Assembly: GCF_000526215.1 (NCBI RefSeq)
Contig: NZ_JAFQ01000004.1
Coordinates: forward strand, 1,736,001-1,800,000
Length of the DNA stretch: 64,000 nt
Direction of reading: 5' to 3'
From: Nocardia sp. BMG51109
Lineage (GTDB): Bacteria > Actinomycetota > Actinomycetes > Mycobacteriales > Mycobacteriaceae
Both the position numbers and the translations under genes were made by a program. Positions 1 to 9,729 of the stretch are shown piece by piece; position 1 is the stretch's first letter; every line of letters starts with the position of its first letter. The notes beneath the pieces are model-generated. The model worked only from the letters and a program-made list of their open reading frames with translations, made no database searches and was not told the DNA's origin.

Positions 1-116
1 AGCCCCGCAGGGACTCGGGGAGCGCTGTCGGCTCTGGCACAGTGCTGTCGGTTGATGCGCAGGCGACCCGCCGCCGTAATGACGGCTCGTGCGCAGCGCC
101 TCACGAAGAACCTCAT
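1..116 (-). CDS. Partial CDS of unknown function, coupled to the upstream gene
   Basis: An ATG at 116-114 overlaps the TGA of the preceding minus-strand gene by one base (TGATG), the usual layout for translational coupling. The frame stays open for 38 codons to the window edge and begins MRFFVRRCARAVI, basic and Arg-rich. No family is recognisable from this fragment. It was called because of the stop/start overlap and the uninterrupted frame. It probably forms an operon with the 249-residue gene beside it. Confidence 0.45.
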   Translation of the reverse strand, partial: MRFFVRRCARAVITAAGRLRINRQHCARADSAPRVPAG

Positions 117-865
117 CAAAGGTCCGCTTGTCTGGGCAGGAAAGTTTGGTATGCGAGCCAGATGATGAACGCCTGGTGGTCGAGCGGGACGGCCGATGGC
201 AGGGAAAGCCACTGGCGGTGGATGAAGGTGGCGGTGAACCAACCGTTGCCCAGTGGGTCGCCGTGTTCGGTGACGGTATAGCGGTCACGTTTGCCCTGGA
301 CCATCTGGTAGCGGCGGTCTGCCGCCTGAATTTTCCAGGAGTACTGCACGGGGCGAGTGGTGGTGGCTGTCATCGTCGCCGGGGCCGAGGGTGGCGCCGG
401 CGGATCGGTGTCGGCGGGGATGGGATAGGCGCGGATGTCGATGTTGGAGTGGTTGCGGAAGGTCAGTGTCGCCGTGGGCAGTTCAGCGATGGCGCCATGC
501 CATCGCTGCCGCAGAACACCGACACGCTGGTTGTCACGGGTCAGTTCCAGACGGCGCCACTTGGCCCGCGCTACCAGCATGCGCCGACGATAACGCGGCG
601 GCGCTTCTACGGCACGCCGGTATTCACGTGCCGCCGCGGAGCGGGTAACGCTCGCCGGAGGCGACTGTGCCAGGTCGGCGGTGAGACCACCCACGTCGAG
701 ACGTTCACCGGCCAAGAAATGCCGACCCGCTGCCACCAGCGCTCCGCGGACATGACGACGTCCGGCGACATACAGAACAACCACACACCGCACCCCGACA
801 GGCGCCCCACGCGCCTCCCAGAAACCCGAAATCAGCTGAAGGACAACGACAATGACAATGACCAC
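116..865 (-). CDS. Hypothetical protein with one N-terminal hydrophobic segment
   Basis: 249 residues from a GTG start. The first ~12 residues are strongly hydrophobic (VIVIVVVLQLI) and may be a membrane anchor or signal segment. A second hydrophobic stretch near residues 24-33 is followed by an Arg-rich middle and a Tyr/Trp-rich C-terminal third. I recognise no family. The minus-strand frame looks protein-like, while the overlapping plus-strand frame is low-complexity. The gene runs away from the 3' end of tRNA-Thr and is coupled to another gene at the window edge. Local base composition is less GC-rich than the core genes. An accessory or integrated-element origin is possible but unproven. 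Confidence 0.5.
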   Translation of the reverse strand: MVIVIVVVLQLISGFWEARGAPVGVRCVVVLYVAGRRHVRGALVAAGRHFLAGERLDVGGLTADLAQSPPASVTRSAAAREYRRAVEAPPRYRRRMLVARAKWRRLELTRDNQRVGVLRQRWHGAIAELPTATLTFRNHSNIDIRAYPIPADTDPPAPPSAPATMTATTTRPVQYSWKIQAADRRYQMVQGKRDRYTVTEHGDPLGNGWFTATFIHRQWLSLPSAVPLDHQAFIIWLAYQTFLPRQADL

Positions 866-1076
866 TCATGACATCGACGCCGACCTCTACGCTGCTAGGG
901 CATCCACCAGCGAAGCGCATGCGCCGTGCAATCAGCGCAACAGGATGGTGCCGCTCGCTGAGAGGAAACCTGCAAAGCTCTCGAACGACTGCTCGGTGAC
1001 ACCGACACGCACACCGAATCCTTGTTCGACCAGCAAAAAGACCCCGACACACGCTCGGCATGTCAGAGACCTTTTG

Positions 1077-1152
1077 TGGAGCCGCCTGGGGGAATCGAAC
1101 CCCCGACCTTTTCATTACGAGTGAAGCGCTCTACCGACTGAGCTAAGGCGGC
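1077..1152 (-). tRNA. tRNA-Thr (anticodon CGU)
   Basis: A complete cloverleaf reads on the minus strand. The acceptor arm GCCGCCT pairs with AGGCGGC, the D arm is GCTC/GAGC, the anticodon loop CTCGTAA gives anticodon CGT, and the T arm GGGGG-TTCGATT-CCCCC is intact. The discriminator is T. The following three bases (1079-1077) read CCA, so CCA is encoded. The top pair of the anticodon stem (C27-A43) is mismatched; the other four pair. tRNA 3' ends are common attachment sites for integrative elements, which matters for the genes at 1-865. Confidence 0.95.
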
Positions 1153-1170
1153 GTGCCTTGCGGCGGTGCG

Positions 1171-1199
1171 AGTCTATCGTCTCGCGGGCGGATCGCGAA
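1171..1199 (-). promoter_or_regulatory. Likely promoter of tRNA-Thr
   Basis: On the minus strand TTCGCG (1199-1194) and TAGACT (1176-1171) are separated by 17 nt. This sigma-70-like pair lies about 20 nt before the mature tRNA 5' end. Only the -10 element (TAnnnT) is a good match. Confidence 0.4.
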
Positions 1200-1232
1200 A
1201 ACGGGTGGTCTGGGACACTCGGTATGGGCCGG

Positions 1233-2444
1233 TCAGGGGGTGCGGGCGGCGATCAGGCCCGCGACCATGGCGGCGACGGCGAAGCGGGGCTTGACGTTCT
1301 GGTCCAGGGCCTCCCGGCACTCGAGCACCGCCTCGATCGAGCGGAGCAGGCCCTCGGGGCGGACATCGGTGGCCAGTTCGCGGATCTGATCGGCGAGGTC
1401 GGGATGAGTCAGGGCGATGCCGGACGCCGTAACCGGCTTCGCCGCGCCGAAGCCGACGGTCAGCGCATCGCGGTAGAGGCCGGCGACGTCGATCAGGGCG
1501 CGGTCGAGCGAATCGCGGCTGGTGCGGGTGGCCCGGGATTTCTGGCGGCGCTCCAGCTCCTTCAGCACGCCGGCCGAGCCGCGGGTCGCCGAGGCGGTGC
1601 CCTTACCGGTGCCGCCGGCGCCCATCGCGGTCGCCAGTTCTTCCTTCTCCCGCTCGTCGCGGGTGGCACTGACCTGCTTGGCCTCCTCGTCGGCCGTCTT
1701 CACCAGTTCGTCGGCGGCCGCATAGGCCGCGGCCGGGCGCGCGGTGGCCGACACCAGGGCCAGGGCTCGCTTGCGGCGGGCCTGCGCCTCCTCGTCGGTG
1801 GCCAGGCGGCGTGCCCGGCCGACGTGCCCGCCGCTGATCGAGGCCGCCCAGGCCGCCGTATCGGCGGGCAGACCGTCGCGCTCGCGCAGGACCCGGGCGA
1901 TGGCATCGGCCGACGGTGTCACCAGATGTACGTGCCGGCAACGGGACCGGAGCGTGACCGAGATGTCCTCCGGATCGTCGGACGGTGCGCACAGCAGGAA
2001 CACCGTCCGCTCGGGCGGCTCCTCGACCACCTTGAGCAGCACGTTGCCGGCCGCCTCGGTCAGCCTGTCGGCATCCTCGACCAGCACCACCTGCCAGCGG
2101 CCGGTGCTCGGGCGCCGCGAGGCGACCTGCACGATCTCGCGCATCTCCTTGGTGCCGATGCTGAGCCCCTCCGGAATCACCCGGCGCACATCGCCGTGTG
2201 TGCCCGCCATCGTGGTCGTGCAGGCGTGGCAGTGACCACATCCCGGAGTCTCCGGATCGGTGCACTGCAGGGCCGCCGCGAAACACAGCGCGGCGACCGA
2301 ACGGCCCGAACCGGGCGGGCCGGTGAACAACCACGAATGCGTCATCGCCGCCGACACAACGCCACCGCGCGCGGCCACCGCCGCGGCGGTCAGCGCGGAC
2401 TCGACCACCTCCTGGCCGACCAGCCGATCGAAGACACCCACCAC
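1233..2444 (-). CDS. holB: DNA polymerase III subunit delta' (clamp-loader subunit)
   Basis: 403 residues. Begins VVGVFDRLVGQ, the usual N-terminus of actinobacterial delta'. The P-loop is degenerate (GPPGSGRS, Arg for the catalytic Lys), fitting a non-hydrolysing clamp-loader subunit. A zinc-binding cluster C-x7-C-x2-C-x2-C follows (CTDPETPGCGHCHAC), then the SRC motif (LRSRC). The middle third is charged and lower complexity. The family role is loading the beta sliding clamp. The GTG at 2444 was chosen because TAGGGT lies 7 nt upstream with no Shine-Dalgarno, suggesting a leaderless message. A GTG at 2453 is possible but would sit inside that -10 element. Corresponds to M. tuberculosis Rv3644c. 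Confidence 0.9.
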   Translation of the reverse strand: MVGVFDRLVGQEVVESALTAAAVAARGGVVSAAMTHSWLFTGPPGSGRSVAALCFAAALQCTDPETPGCGHCHACTTTMAGTHGDVRRVIPEGLSIGTKEMREIVQVASRRPSTGRWQVVLVEDADRLTEAAGNVLLKVVEEPPERTVFLLCAPSDDPEDISVTLRSRCRHVHLVTPSADAIARVLRERDGLPADTAAWAASISGGHVGRARRLATDEEAQARRKRALALVSATARPAAAYAAADELVKTADEEAKQVSATRDEREKEELATAMGAGGTGKGTASATRGSAGVLKELERRQKSRATRTSRDSLDRALIDVAGLYRDALTVGFGAAKPVTASGIALTHPDLADQIRELATDVRPEGLLRSIEAVLECREALDQNVKPRFAVAAMVAGLIAARTP

Positions 2445-2728
2445 GCTGTACACCCTAGCCGCCGCCACCGACAGAACAGCGCGACCAGCAACGGCACGCC
2501 ACGACGCCGCCTGTCCGACGAGCGCCCGCACCCCCGCCGGCCGACAGCTTCGGATCGGCCTCGTCGAAACGACTCGCTCCCGGATCGCACCACAGCACAC
2601 CGCCGATCCGAAATGCACTCGGCTCCTGCGGTATTCGCCGTGGTGTTGCCGGCGGTGCAAGGCTTCGGACCGAATCGCCCGCTGCCGCGCCCGTCTCGGC
2701 ACACTCGACTCGGCGCCGGCCGGATCCC

Positions 2729-3253
2729 TCAGAAAGCCCGCTGATAGGTCGTATTGGCGCCGTCCAGCGCCTCGCGAATGATGTCGGCGTGCCCGCTGTG
2801 GTGCGCGATCTCGCGGAGGATGTGCAGCAGCGTGAACCGCACTGTCCACCAGACCCTTTCGGGCGCCCACGGCGCGGTCGGGGTCGGAATCGAGACGTCC
2901 AGGCTGTCCACCTCGCGGATCAGCTGCGCGGTGCTGTCGGCCACCGCGTCCCATTCCTTCAGCAGACCTTCGATCGTTTTCTCGGCGACCAGCTTGTACT
3001 CCGAATCCAGCTGGGACACATCGATCTTCGCGTTCTCGTCACGCTCGACGATGACCGCCGTCCAATGCTGCTCGATGTGCACCAGGTGGTGCAACAGGCC
3101 GCCCAGCGTCAGCTCGCTGACCGTGGTGCGCTGGCGCGCCTGGTCGTCATCGATGCCCCGCAACGTAATTCGGAAGAGTTCACGCTGATTCGTCAGCATC
3201 TCGATCAGGGTTTCGCGTTCCCGGCCGGTGTGCTCGATCGATGGTGCGGTCAT
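2729..3253 (-). CDS. DinB-like protein (DUF664 family)
   Basis: 174 residues, a DinB/YfiT-type four-helix bundle. His-rich helices carry the expected metal-binding pattern (HHLVHIEQHW near residue 55 and HILREIAHHSGHADIIRE near the C-terminus). Relatives are putative metal-dependent, thiol-linked hydrolases or transferases; the substrate here is unknown. The ATG at 3253 was preferred over an in-frame start 24 codons upstream because AAGGA lies at the correct distance before it. It occupies the place between holB and topA where M. tuberculosis has an adenylate cyclase. Confidence 0.8.
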   Translation of the reverse strand: MTAPSIEHTGRERETLIEMLTNQRELFRITLRGIDDDQARQRTTVSELTLGGLLHHLVHIEQHWTAVIVERDENAKIDVSQLDSEYKLVAEKTIEGLLKEWDAVADSTAQLIREVDSLDVSIPTPTAPWAPERVWWTVRFTLLHILREIAHHSGHADIIREALDGANTTYQRAF

Positions 3254-3382
3254 CGAAGGTCCTTCCGCTGGGCGTGACCGAATGGCTGCCCAGGCTACGG
3301 CAGAACCGTGACCCAATTCGGACACCGGCCGATTTCCGCCATCACACTTACGTACCGGTAGCCTCGGTGCACCGGCCGCGGG

Positions 3383-6325
3383 TCACGACCTGGTCGAGGT
3401 CGTCTTCTTGGCGGTGGATTTGGCGGGCGCCTTCGCGGTGGACTTCGTGGCCTTCTTGGCGGTGCTCTTCTTGGCCGTGGTCTTCTTCGCGTCGGACTGC
3501 TTGGCCGTGGTCTTCTTCGCCGGCGCCTTCTTCGCCGCCGCCTTCTTGGCCGGAGCCTTCTTGGCCGCCTTCTTCACCGGCCCCTTGGCCCGGCGTTCGG
3601 CCAGCAGTTCCGAGGCGCGCTCGTCGGTGATCGACTCGACCTCGTCGCCCTTGCGCAGGCTGGCGTTCGTCTCACCATCGGTGACGTACGGGCCGAACCG
3701 ACCGTCCTTGACGACCATCGGCTTCTCGCTGACCGGGTCGTTACCGAGTTCACGCAGCGGTGCGGCCGCCGCGGCCTGCCGACCGCGCCGCTTGGGCTCG
3801 GCGAAGATCTTCAGCGCCTCGTCCAGCGTCACCGTGAAGATCTGATCCTCAGACCCCAGCGACCGCGAGTCGGTGCCCTTCTTCAGATACGGCCCGTAGC
3901 GGCCGTTCTGCGCGGTGATCTCCTCGCCGGATTGGGGATCGGCGCCCACCACCCGCGGCAGCGACAGCAGCCGCAGGGCCTCCTCGAGCGTGACCGTGGA
4001 CGGATCCATCGACTTGAACAGCGATCCGGTGCGCGGCTTGGGACCGGCCGCCTTCTTCGACCCCTTCTTGGCGCCCGCGTCCTCTTCTGGCTCGGGCAGG
4101 ATCTCGGTCACGTAGGGCCCGAATCGGCCCTCCTTGGCCACGATGCGGTGGCCGGTCTCCGGGTCGACACCGAGCGGACGGCCCTCCTGCGGTGTCGCGA
4201 ACAGCTTCTCGGCAATCTCGAGATTCAGCTCGTCCGGCGGCAGATCGCTGGGCAGGTTGGCGCGCTGGGCAACCGGATCACCGCCCGGGTCATCCGGATT
4301 GGCGATCATGCGCTCCAGATACGGGCCGTACCTGCCGACCCGCACGACGACATCGCGCCCCTCGTCGTCGCTGAACATCTTGATCGAGTTGATCTTGCGC
4401 GCGTCGATGTCGTCGAGTTGCTGGTCGACCATCTTCTTCAGCCCGCCCGAGCGTGCGACCGACCCCTCGGCGCCGTGCTCGCCGCCGAAGTAGAAGCTGG
4501 ACAACCAGTTTCCGCGCTGCTCCCGCCCGCCGGCGATGGCGTCGAGATCGTCCTCCATGGCGGCGGTGAAGTCGAAGTCGACCAGGCGCCCGAAGTACGC
4601 CTCGAGCAACGCGACCACCGCGAACGCCACCCACGACGGCACCAGCGCGTTGCCGCGCTTGTAGACGTAACCGCGGTCCAGGATCGTCTTGATGATCGAC
4701 GCGTAGGTCGACGGGCGGCCGATACCCAGCTCTTCCATGGCCTTGACCAGCGAGGCCTCGTTGTAGCGCGAGGGTGGGTTGGTGGTGTGGCCGTCCGGGT
4801 TCAGTTCGGCGGCCGAGACGCCCTGTCCCTCGGTCAGGGCCGGCAGCCTGGACTCGGCGTCATCGGACTGGGAGCCCGAATCCTCGTCGACGCTCTCGAC
4901 GTACGCCTTGAGAAAGCCCGCGAAGGTAATGGTGCGGCCGGACGCGGAGAACACGCACTCCTCGCCGGTTCCGGCGCGACCCGTGATCCGCACGGTCAGC
5001 GTGGTGCCGCGGGCATCGGCCATCTGCGAGGCGATGGTGCGCTGCCAGATCAGCTCGTAGAGGCGGAACTGGTCGAGTTCGCTGGGCCTCAGCCGGGCAT
5101 GCAGCTGGCCGGGGGTGAGGAAGGTGTCGCCGGCCGGCCGGATCGCCTCGTGCGCCTCCTGGGCGTTCTTGACCTTGCGGTTGTACTGCCGGGGCGTCGC
5201 ATGCACGAACTGCTCACCGTACAGCTGCGTTGCCTGCGACCGGGCGGCGGCGATCGCCGACTCCGACAGGGTGGTCGAGTCGGTGCGCATGTAGGTGATG
5301 TAGCCGTTCTCGTACAGCTGCTGCGCGACCTTCATGGTGTATGCCGAGCTGAACCGCAGCTTGCGTGCGGCCTCCTGCTGCAACGTGGAGGTCATGAACG
5401 GCGCGTACGGCCGGCGCGTGTACGGCTTGGATTCGACCGAGCTGACCTGGAAGGCGGCGCCCTCCAGCGTCTCGGCCAGCCGCCGCGCATACCCCTCGTC
5501 CAGCACCGTGACGCCGTCGGTCTTCAGCCGGCCGTCGGCGCCGAAGTCCCGGCCGCTCGCTACTCGGGCACCGTCGACCGTCACCAGTCGTGCGCCGAAG
5601 GTGCGCGCGTTGGTGGCGTCGTCCCGTTCGTCGCCGGTGTCGAACTTGGCTGCGATATCCCAATACTCGGCGGAGCGGAACGCTATGCGCTCTCGTTCGC
5701 GCTGAACGATGATCCGGGTCGCCACCGACTGCACCCGGCCCGCGGACAGCCGCGGCATGACCTTCCGCCACAGCACCGGGCTGACCTTGTATCCGTACAG
5801 CCGGTCCAGGATGCGCCTGGTTTCCTGCGCGTCGACCAGGTCGTTGTCCAGATCGCGGGTATCGGCCGCGGCCGCCTGGATGGCGGGCTCGGTGATCTCG
5901 TGGAACACCATCCGCCGCACCGGAACCTTCGGCTTCAGCGTCTCCAGCAGGTGCCAGGCGATGGCCTCGCCCTCGCGGTCGGGGTCGGTGGCCAGATACA
6001 GCTCGTCGGCATCGGCGAGCAGGCTCTTCAGCTCGGATACCTTGGCCTTCTTCTCCGGGCTGACCACGTAGATGGGTTCGAAGTCGTTGTCGACGTCGAC
6101 GCCCAGGCTCGCCCAGGACTGCCCCTTGTACTTCGCGGGCAGGTCCGCCGCACCGCTCGGGAGATCGCGGATGTGGCCGACGGAGGCCTCCACCGTGTAG
6201 CCGCGGCCGAGATAGGGGGCGATCTTCCGGGCCTTCGTCGGTGATTCGACGATGACGAGACGACGCAGCGGGCGGCCTTGACCTGCCTGGGACTCCTGCG
6301 CTGCACCGCGGTCTCGTGCTGCCAC
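3383..6325 (-). CDS. topA: DNA topoisomerase I (type IA)
   Basis: 980 residues. The TOPRIM domain opens with LVIVESPTKARKI and contains DPDREGEAIAWHL. The active-site tyrosine lies in YENGYITYMRTDS, around residue 340. The C-terminal half carries repeated GRFGPYV/GRYGPYL modules in place of Cys4 zinc fingers, as in mycobacterial TopA, and ends in a Lys/Ala-rich basic tail of about 65 residues that binds DNA. It relaxes negative supercoils. Start: AGGAAAGG (6345-6338) is 12 nt before GTG 6325, whereas the in-frame GTG at 6337 would touch the ribosome site. Confidence 0.95.
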   Translation of the reverse strand: MAARDRGAAQESQAGQGRPLRRLVIVESPTKARKIAPYLGRGYTVEASVGHIRDLPSGAADLPAKYKGQSWASLGVDVDNDFEPIYVVSPEKKAKVSELKSLLADADELYLATDPDREGEAIAWHLLETLKPKVPVRRMVFHEITEPAIQAAAADTRDLDNDLVDAQETRRILDRLYGYKVSPVLWRKVMPRLSAGRVQSVATRIIVQRERERIAFRSAEYWDIAAKFDTGDERDDATNARTFGARLVTVDGARVASGRDFGADGRLKTDGVTVLDEGYARRLAETLEGAAFQVSSVESKPYTRRPYAPFMTSTLQQEAARKLRFSSAYTMKVAQQLYENGYITYMRTDSTTLSESAIAAARSQATQLYGEQFVHATPRQYNRKVKNAQEAHEAIRPAGDTFLTPGQLHARLRPSELDQFRLYELIWQRTIASQMADARGTTLTVRITGRAGTGEECVFSASGRTITFAGFLKAYVESVDEDSGSQSDDAESRLPALTEGQGVSAAELNPDGHTTNPPSRYNEASLVKAMEELGIGRPSTYASIIKTILDRGYVYKRGNALVPSWVAFAVVALLEAYFGRLVDFDFTAAMEDDLDAIAGGREQRGNWLSSFYFGGEHGAEGSVARSGGLKKMVDQQLDDIDARKINSIKMFSDDEGRDVVVRVGRYGPYLERMIANPDDPGGDPVAQRANLPSDLPPDELNLEIAEKLFATPQEGRPLGVDPETGHRIVAKEGRFGPYVTEILPEPEEDAGAKKGSKKAAGPKPRTGSLFKSMDPSTVTLEEALRLLSLPRVVGADPQSGEEITAQNGRYGPYLKKGTDSRSLGSEDQIFTVTLDEALKIFAEPKRRGRQAAAAAPLRELGNDPVSEKPMVVKDGRFGPYVTDGETNASLRKGDEVESITDERASELLAERRAKGPVKKAAKKAPAKKAAAKKAPAKKTTAKQSDAKKTTAKKSTAKKATKSTAKAPAKSTAKKTTSTRS

Positions 6326-6506
6326 CGGCGAACACACCTTTCCTGTCGACCCGCGCGGCGCAGGCGGCGCAGCACGCGGCTGGGGCAGGCGGCGGAGACC
6401 GATGTCCCCCCGCCGATGACGTTTATACCGTGTCGCACCGCCACGTTTCTGCTGCGGCGTGTTGGACAGCCCCGGTTTGCGGTCGAGTGTACTGCCCCAG
6501 ATACGG

Positions 6507-6541
6507 CTCGTCCCCCACCGCGTCGAGCGGTGAGGGACGAG
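6507..6541 (-). terminator. Hairpin terminator after the cold-shock gene
   Basis: Inverted repeat with 15-nt arms (6507-6521 and 6527-6541), one mismatch and a 5-nt loop, starting 29 nt after the csp stop codon. It has no U-tract, as is common in actinobacteria. Confidence 0.65.
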
Positions 6542-6569
6542 CGATCGGACCTTGTTGGGGTTGACCCGC

Positions 6570-6776
6570 TCAGCTGAGCGCGCGAACTCCGGTGGCCTGC
6601 GGGCCCTTGGTGCCCTGGCCGACCTCGAATTCGACCTTCTGGTTCTCCTCGAGGGTGCGGAAGCCCGAACCCTGGATCTCGGAGTAGTGGACGAAGACGT
6701 CAGCGGAGCCGTCCTCGGGCGCGATGAAGCCGAACCCCTTCTCCGCGTTGAACCACTTCACAGTTCCCTGTGCCAT
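6570..6776 (-). CDS. cspA: Cold-shock domain protein
   Basis: 68 residues, the family's normal length. RNP1 is KGFGFIAP and RNP2 is VFVHYSEI, beginning [10 protein letters not shown]. It binds single-stranded RNA or DNA in the cytoplasm and acts as an RNA chaperone. ATG 6776 follows AAGGA at proper spacing. It is divergent from the helicase gene. Corresponds to M. tuberculosis Rv3648c. Confidence 0.95.
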   Translation of the reverse strand: MAQGTVKWFNAEKGFGFIAPEDGSADVFVHYSEIQGSGFRTLEENQKVEFEVGQGTKGPQATGVRALS

Positions 6777-7211
6777 TCTGTTCCTTCTCTTTCCATACCG
6801 GAACGGCGGACACGTTTGGTTCGTCCACCGGGTCCGTTCCGACCGCTGTACTCTGTTCCCCCTGCAGGAAGCATCAAGCACACCGTTCGCAACATCGATC
6901 CTGCTGATGGTTTGGACCTTTGATCCGTTCCCTCGAACACAGAAGCTTGCGACCAGGACCCAGTGAACCATGTCTCCGAGCAATTCGACAGTCGGGTTAG
7001 CGACAATTTGCAAAAAAGATGATCTTGCGAATGCGCAGGTGAGGGGCGCAATGGCCAAATCCAGACTTCTAGTAGGTTTGCTTCCGGATAACCGAGTGGG
7101 TGTCAGGCAAACGAGCTGTGACGCAGATCGCTACTCGGTAGTGAAAAGGCAGGTGGGGCTTCTGCAACACACACGATTCACACATTCCTTGCTCGCCGGG
7201 GTCTCAGCAGG
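6777..7211. other. Divergent intergenic region, cspA / helicase
   Basis: 435 bp without a convincing gene. It must hold the leader and promoter of cspA (leftward) and the helicase promoter (rightward). It is clearly more AT-rich than the flanking genes. I could not place -35/-10 elements with confidence. Confidence 0.5.
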
Positions 7212-9608
7212 ATGAATCCGACCGAGCCGTCTGCTCCAATCCGGCCGAGCGAACGAACCGGTTATGGTCGATCGTTGCTGAATCGTGTCCTCTTCGGACT
7301 GCCGGACGGAGAGACCCGTCTCACCCACGTGACCGACCTGCCCGCGCGGGCGGCGCACGTCACGGACTGGCCGTCCTGGGCATCACCGGACGTGGTCACG
7401 GCGCTCCGCGAGACCGGCGTGGACGCCCCGTGGTCGCATCAGACGCGCACGGCGGACCTGGCCGCGGGCGGACAGCACGTGGTGGTGAGCACCGGGACCG
7501 CTTCGGGCAAATCGCTGGGATATCAGCTGCCGGTGCTGACCGCGCTCCAACAGGAGCCGCGGGCCACGGCGCTGTATCTGTCTCCCACCAAGGCGCTCGG
7601 CGCCGACCAGCTGCGCGCGACCGCCGCTCTGACGCACGAGGGCCCGCTGCGCGATATCCATCCCGCGACCTACGACGGGGACACCCCGGCCGAGGTGCGG
7701 CAGTGGGTGCGGGCGCACGCGCGCTGGGTCTTCACCAACCCGGACATGCTGCACCTGGGCATCCTGCGCTCCCATCCGCGGTGGGCCCGGATGCTCCGGC
7801 AGCTGCGCTACGTCGTGGTCGACGAATGCCATGCCTACCGTGGCGTATTCGGTTCGCACGTGGCGCTGGTACTGCGGCGACTGCGCCGGATCGCGGCCCG
7901 CTACGGCGCCGATCCGGTGTTCGTCCTGTGCTCGGCCACCACCGCGGACCCGGCCGCCACCGCGTCCCGGCTCATCGGCGCGCCCTGCGCCGCGGTCACC
8001 GAGGACGGATCGCCGCAGGGTGCGCGCACGGTCGCACTGTGGGAACCCGCCCTGTCGCCGGTGATCAGCGGCGAGAACGGCGCTCCGGTGCGGCGACCGG
8101 CGACGGCGGAGGCGGCCCGGATCATGACCGACCTGGTCACCGAGGGTGCCCGCACGCTGACCTTCGTGCGCTCCCGCCGGGCGGCGGAGGTGGTGGCCCT
8201 GGAAACCCGCGGCATGCTGGCCGAGGTCGATCCGGAACTGGCCGGCCGGGTGACCGCCTACCGGGCCGGATACCTCGCCGAGGACCGGCGCGAGCTGGAG
8301 GCGAAGCTCTCCGACGGCTCGCTGCTGGGCGCGGCGACGACCACGGCCCTGGAGCTCGGCGTCGATATCGCCGGGCTGGATGCCGTGGTGATCGCCGGAT
8401 TCCCGGGCACCGTCGCCTCGTTCTGGCAGCAGGCCGGGCGCGCGGGCCGGCGCCTGCAGGGGTCGCTGGTGCTGCTCGTGGCGCGGGACGACCCGCTCGA
8501 CATGTACCTCGTGCATCATCCGCACGCGCTGCTCGGGCGCCCGGTCGAGGCGACCATCACCGATCCGCGCAATCCCTACGTCCTGGCGCCGCATCTGCTG
8601 TGCGCGGCCCTGGAACAGCCGCTGACCGATGCGGAGGTCGAGGAGTTCGGGGCGTCCGAGCTGATCGACGAGCTAGCGGCGCAGGGCTCGATGCGCAGGC
8701 GGAGTAACGGCAAACCTCCGGCGCGGTGGTACGCGACCGGAGTGGATCAGCCGCACGACGCCGTCGACGTGCGGGGCGGTATCGGCACGCCGGTGGCGAT
8801 CGTCGACGAGGAAAGCGGGCGGCTGCTCGGTACCACCGATGCCGGGCGGGCGCCGGCGACGCTGTATCCGGGTGCGGTACATCTGCATCAGGGCGAGACC
8901 TTCGTGGTCGACGAGCTCGATCTCGAGGCCGGCGTGGCATTCGTGCACGCCGAGCAGCCGGGATGGACGACCAGCGCGCGGGCGCTCACGTCGATCACCG
9001 TCGACGAGGTCACCACCGAGCACGTCCACGGCCCGGTGACGACGGCGCTCGCCCGGGTCCGGGTGAGCCGTCAGGTGGTCGGGTATCTGCGCAAGCTGCC
9101 GTCCGGCGAGGTGCTGGATCTGGTGGAGCTGGAGCTGCCGGAGCAGACACTGCCGACCCGGGCCGTGCTGTACACGGTCACGCCCGGACTGCTGGCACGC
9201 GCCGGACTGGACGAGAAGCGGGTGCCGGGCGCCCTGCACGCCGCGGAGCATGCCGCGATCGGCATGTTGCCGCTGGTGGCCAGCTGCGATCGCTGGGATA
9301 TCGGCGGAGTGTCGACGGCCGAACACCCCGACACGGGGCTGCCCACCGTTTTCGTCTACGACGGCCACCCGGGCGGTGCCGGATTCGCCGAGCGCGGTTT
9401 CGCCCGGCTGCGGACCTGGCTGGCGGCCACGCTCGCGGTCATCGAGTCGTGCGGCTGTCCCGGCGGGTGCCCGTCCTGCGTACAGTCCCCGAAGTGCGGA
9501 AACGGGAACCATCCGCTGGACAAGCAGGGTGCCGTCGCGCTGCTGACCGCCGTGTTGGCGCACCTGCCGGACGATCCGCCCGATCACGACGGCGACCTCG
9601 AAACGTGA
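7212..9608 (+). CDS. DEAD/DEAH-box helicase, SftH/MrfA (YprA) type
   Basis: 798 residues. Superfamily 2 motifs: motif I GTASGKS (about 95-101), motif II DECH (204-207), motif III SAT (about 240), motif VI QQAGRAGR. A DUF1998-type C-terminal domain carries a four-cysteine cluster (CGCPGGCPSC...C, about 750-765) that binds zinc in relatives. The closest known clade is mycobacterial SftH / Bacillus MrfA, 3'-5' DNA translocases, the latter linked to mitomycin repair. The family is found beside tad genes in actinobacteria (hence "helicase/secretion neighbourhood"), as here, but on the opposite strand to them. Corresponds to Rv3649. Confidence 0.92.
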   Translation: MNPTEPSAPIRPSERTGYGRSLLNRVLFGLPDGETRLTHVTDLPARAAHVTDWPSWASPDVVTALRETGVDAPWSHQTRTADLAAGGQHVVVSTGTASGKSLGYQLPVLTALQQEPRATALYLSPTKALGADQLRATAALTHEGPLRDIHPATYDGDTPAEVRQWVRAHARWVFTNPDMLHLGILRSHPRWARMLRQLRYVVVDECHAYRGVFGSHVALVLRRLRRIAARYGADPVFVLCSATTADPAATASRLIGAPCAAVTEDGSPQGARTVALWEPALSPVISGENGAPVRRPATAEAARIMTDLVTEGARTLTFVRSRRAAEVVALETRGMLAEVDPELAGRVTAYRAGYLAEDRRELEAKLSDGSLLGAATTTALELGVDIAGLDAVVIAGFPGTVASFWQQAGRAGRRLQGSLVLLVARDDPLDMYLVHHPHALLGRPVEATITDPRNPYVLAPHLLCAALEQPLTDAEVEEFGASELIDELAAQGSMRRRSNGKPPARWYATGVDQPHDAVDVRGGIGTPVAIVDEESGRLLGTTDAGRAPATLYPGAVHLHQGETFVVDELDLEAGVAFVHAEQPGWTTSARALTSITVDEVTTEHVHGPVTTALARVRVSRQVVGYLRKLPSGEVLDLVELELPEQTLPTRAVLYTVTPGLLARAGLDEKRVPGALHAAEHAAIGMLPLVASCDRWDIGGVSTAEHPDTGLPTVFVYDGHPGGAGFAERGFARLRTWLAATLAVIESCGCPGGCPSCVQSPKCGNGNHPLDKQGAVALLTAVLAHLPDDPPDHDGDLET

Positions 9609-9729
9609 TGGCGGGGTCATCACCGCGAGACCGCATCGCTACCACCGCAAGGCGCCGGGCCCCGGTGGGACGAGGCCCTGTCTACGTTGCGGGAGCCGCG
9701 CCGATACCTGAATAAGAAGGAGTGAGTTC

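Noticed and set aside
852..1124. Plus-strand ORF ending in tRNA-Thr
   Set aside because: Its last residues are the antisense translation of the tRNA (RLGESNPRP-type artefact).
3932..6244. 770-codon plus-strand ORF
   Set aside because: Antisense shadow of topA; low-complexity Arg/Gly/Leu composition, no domain.
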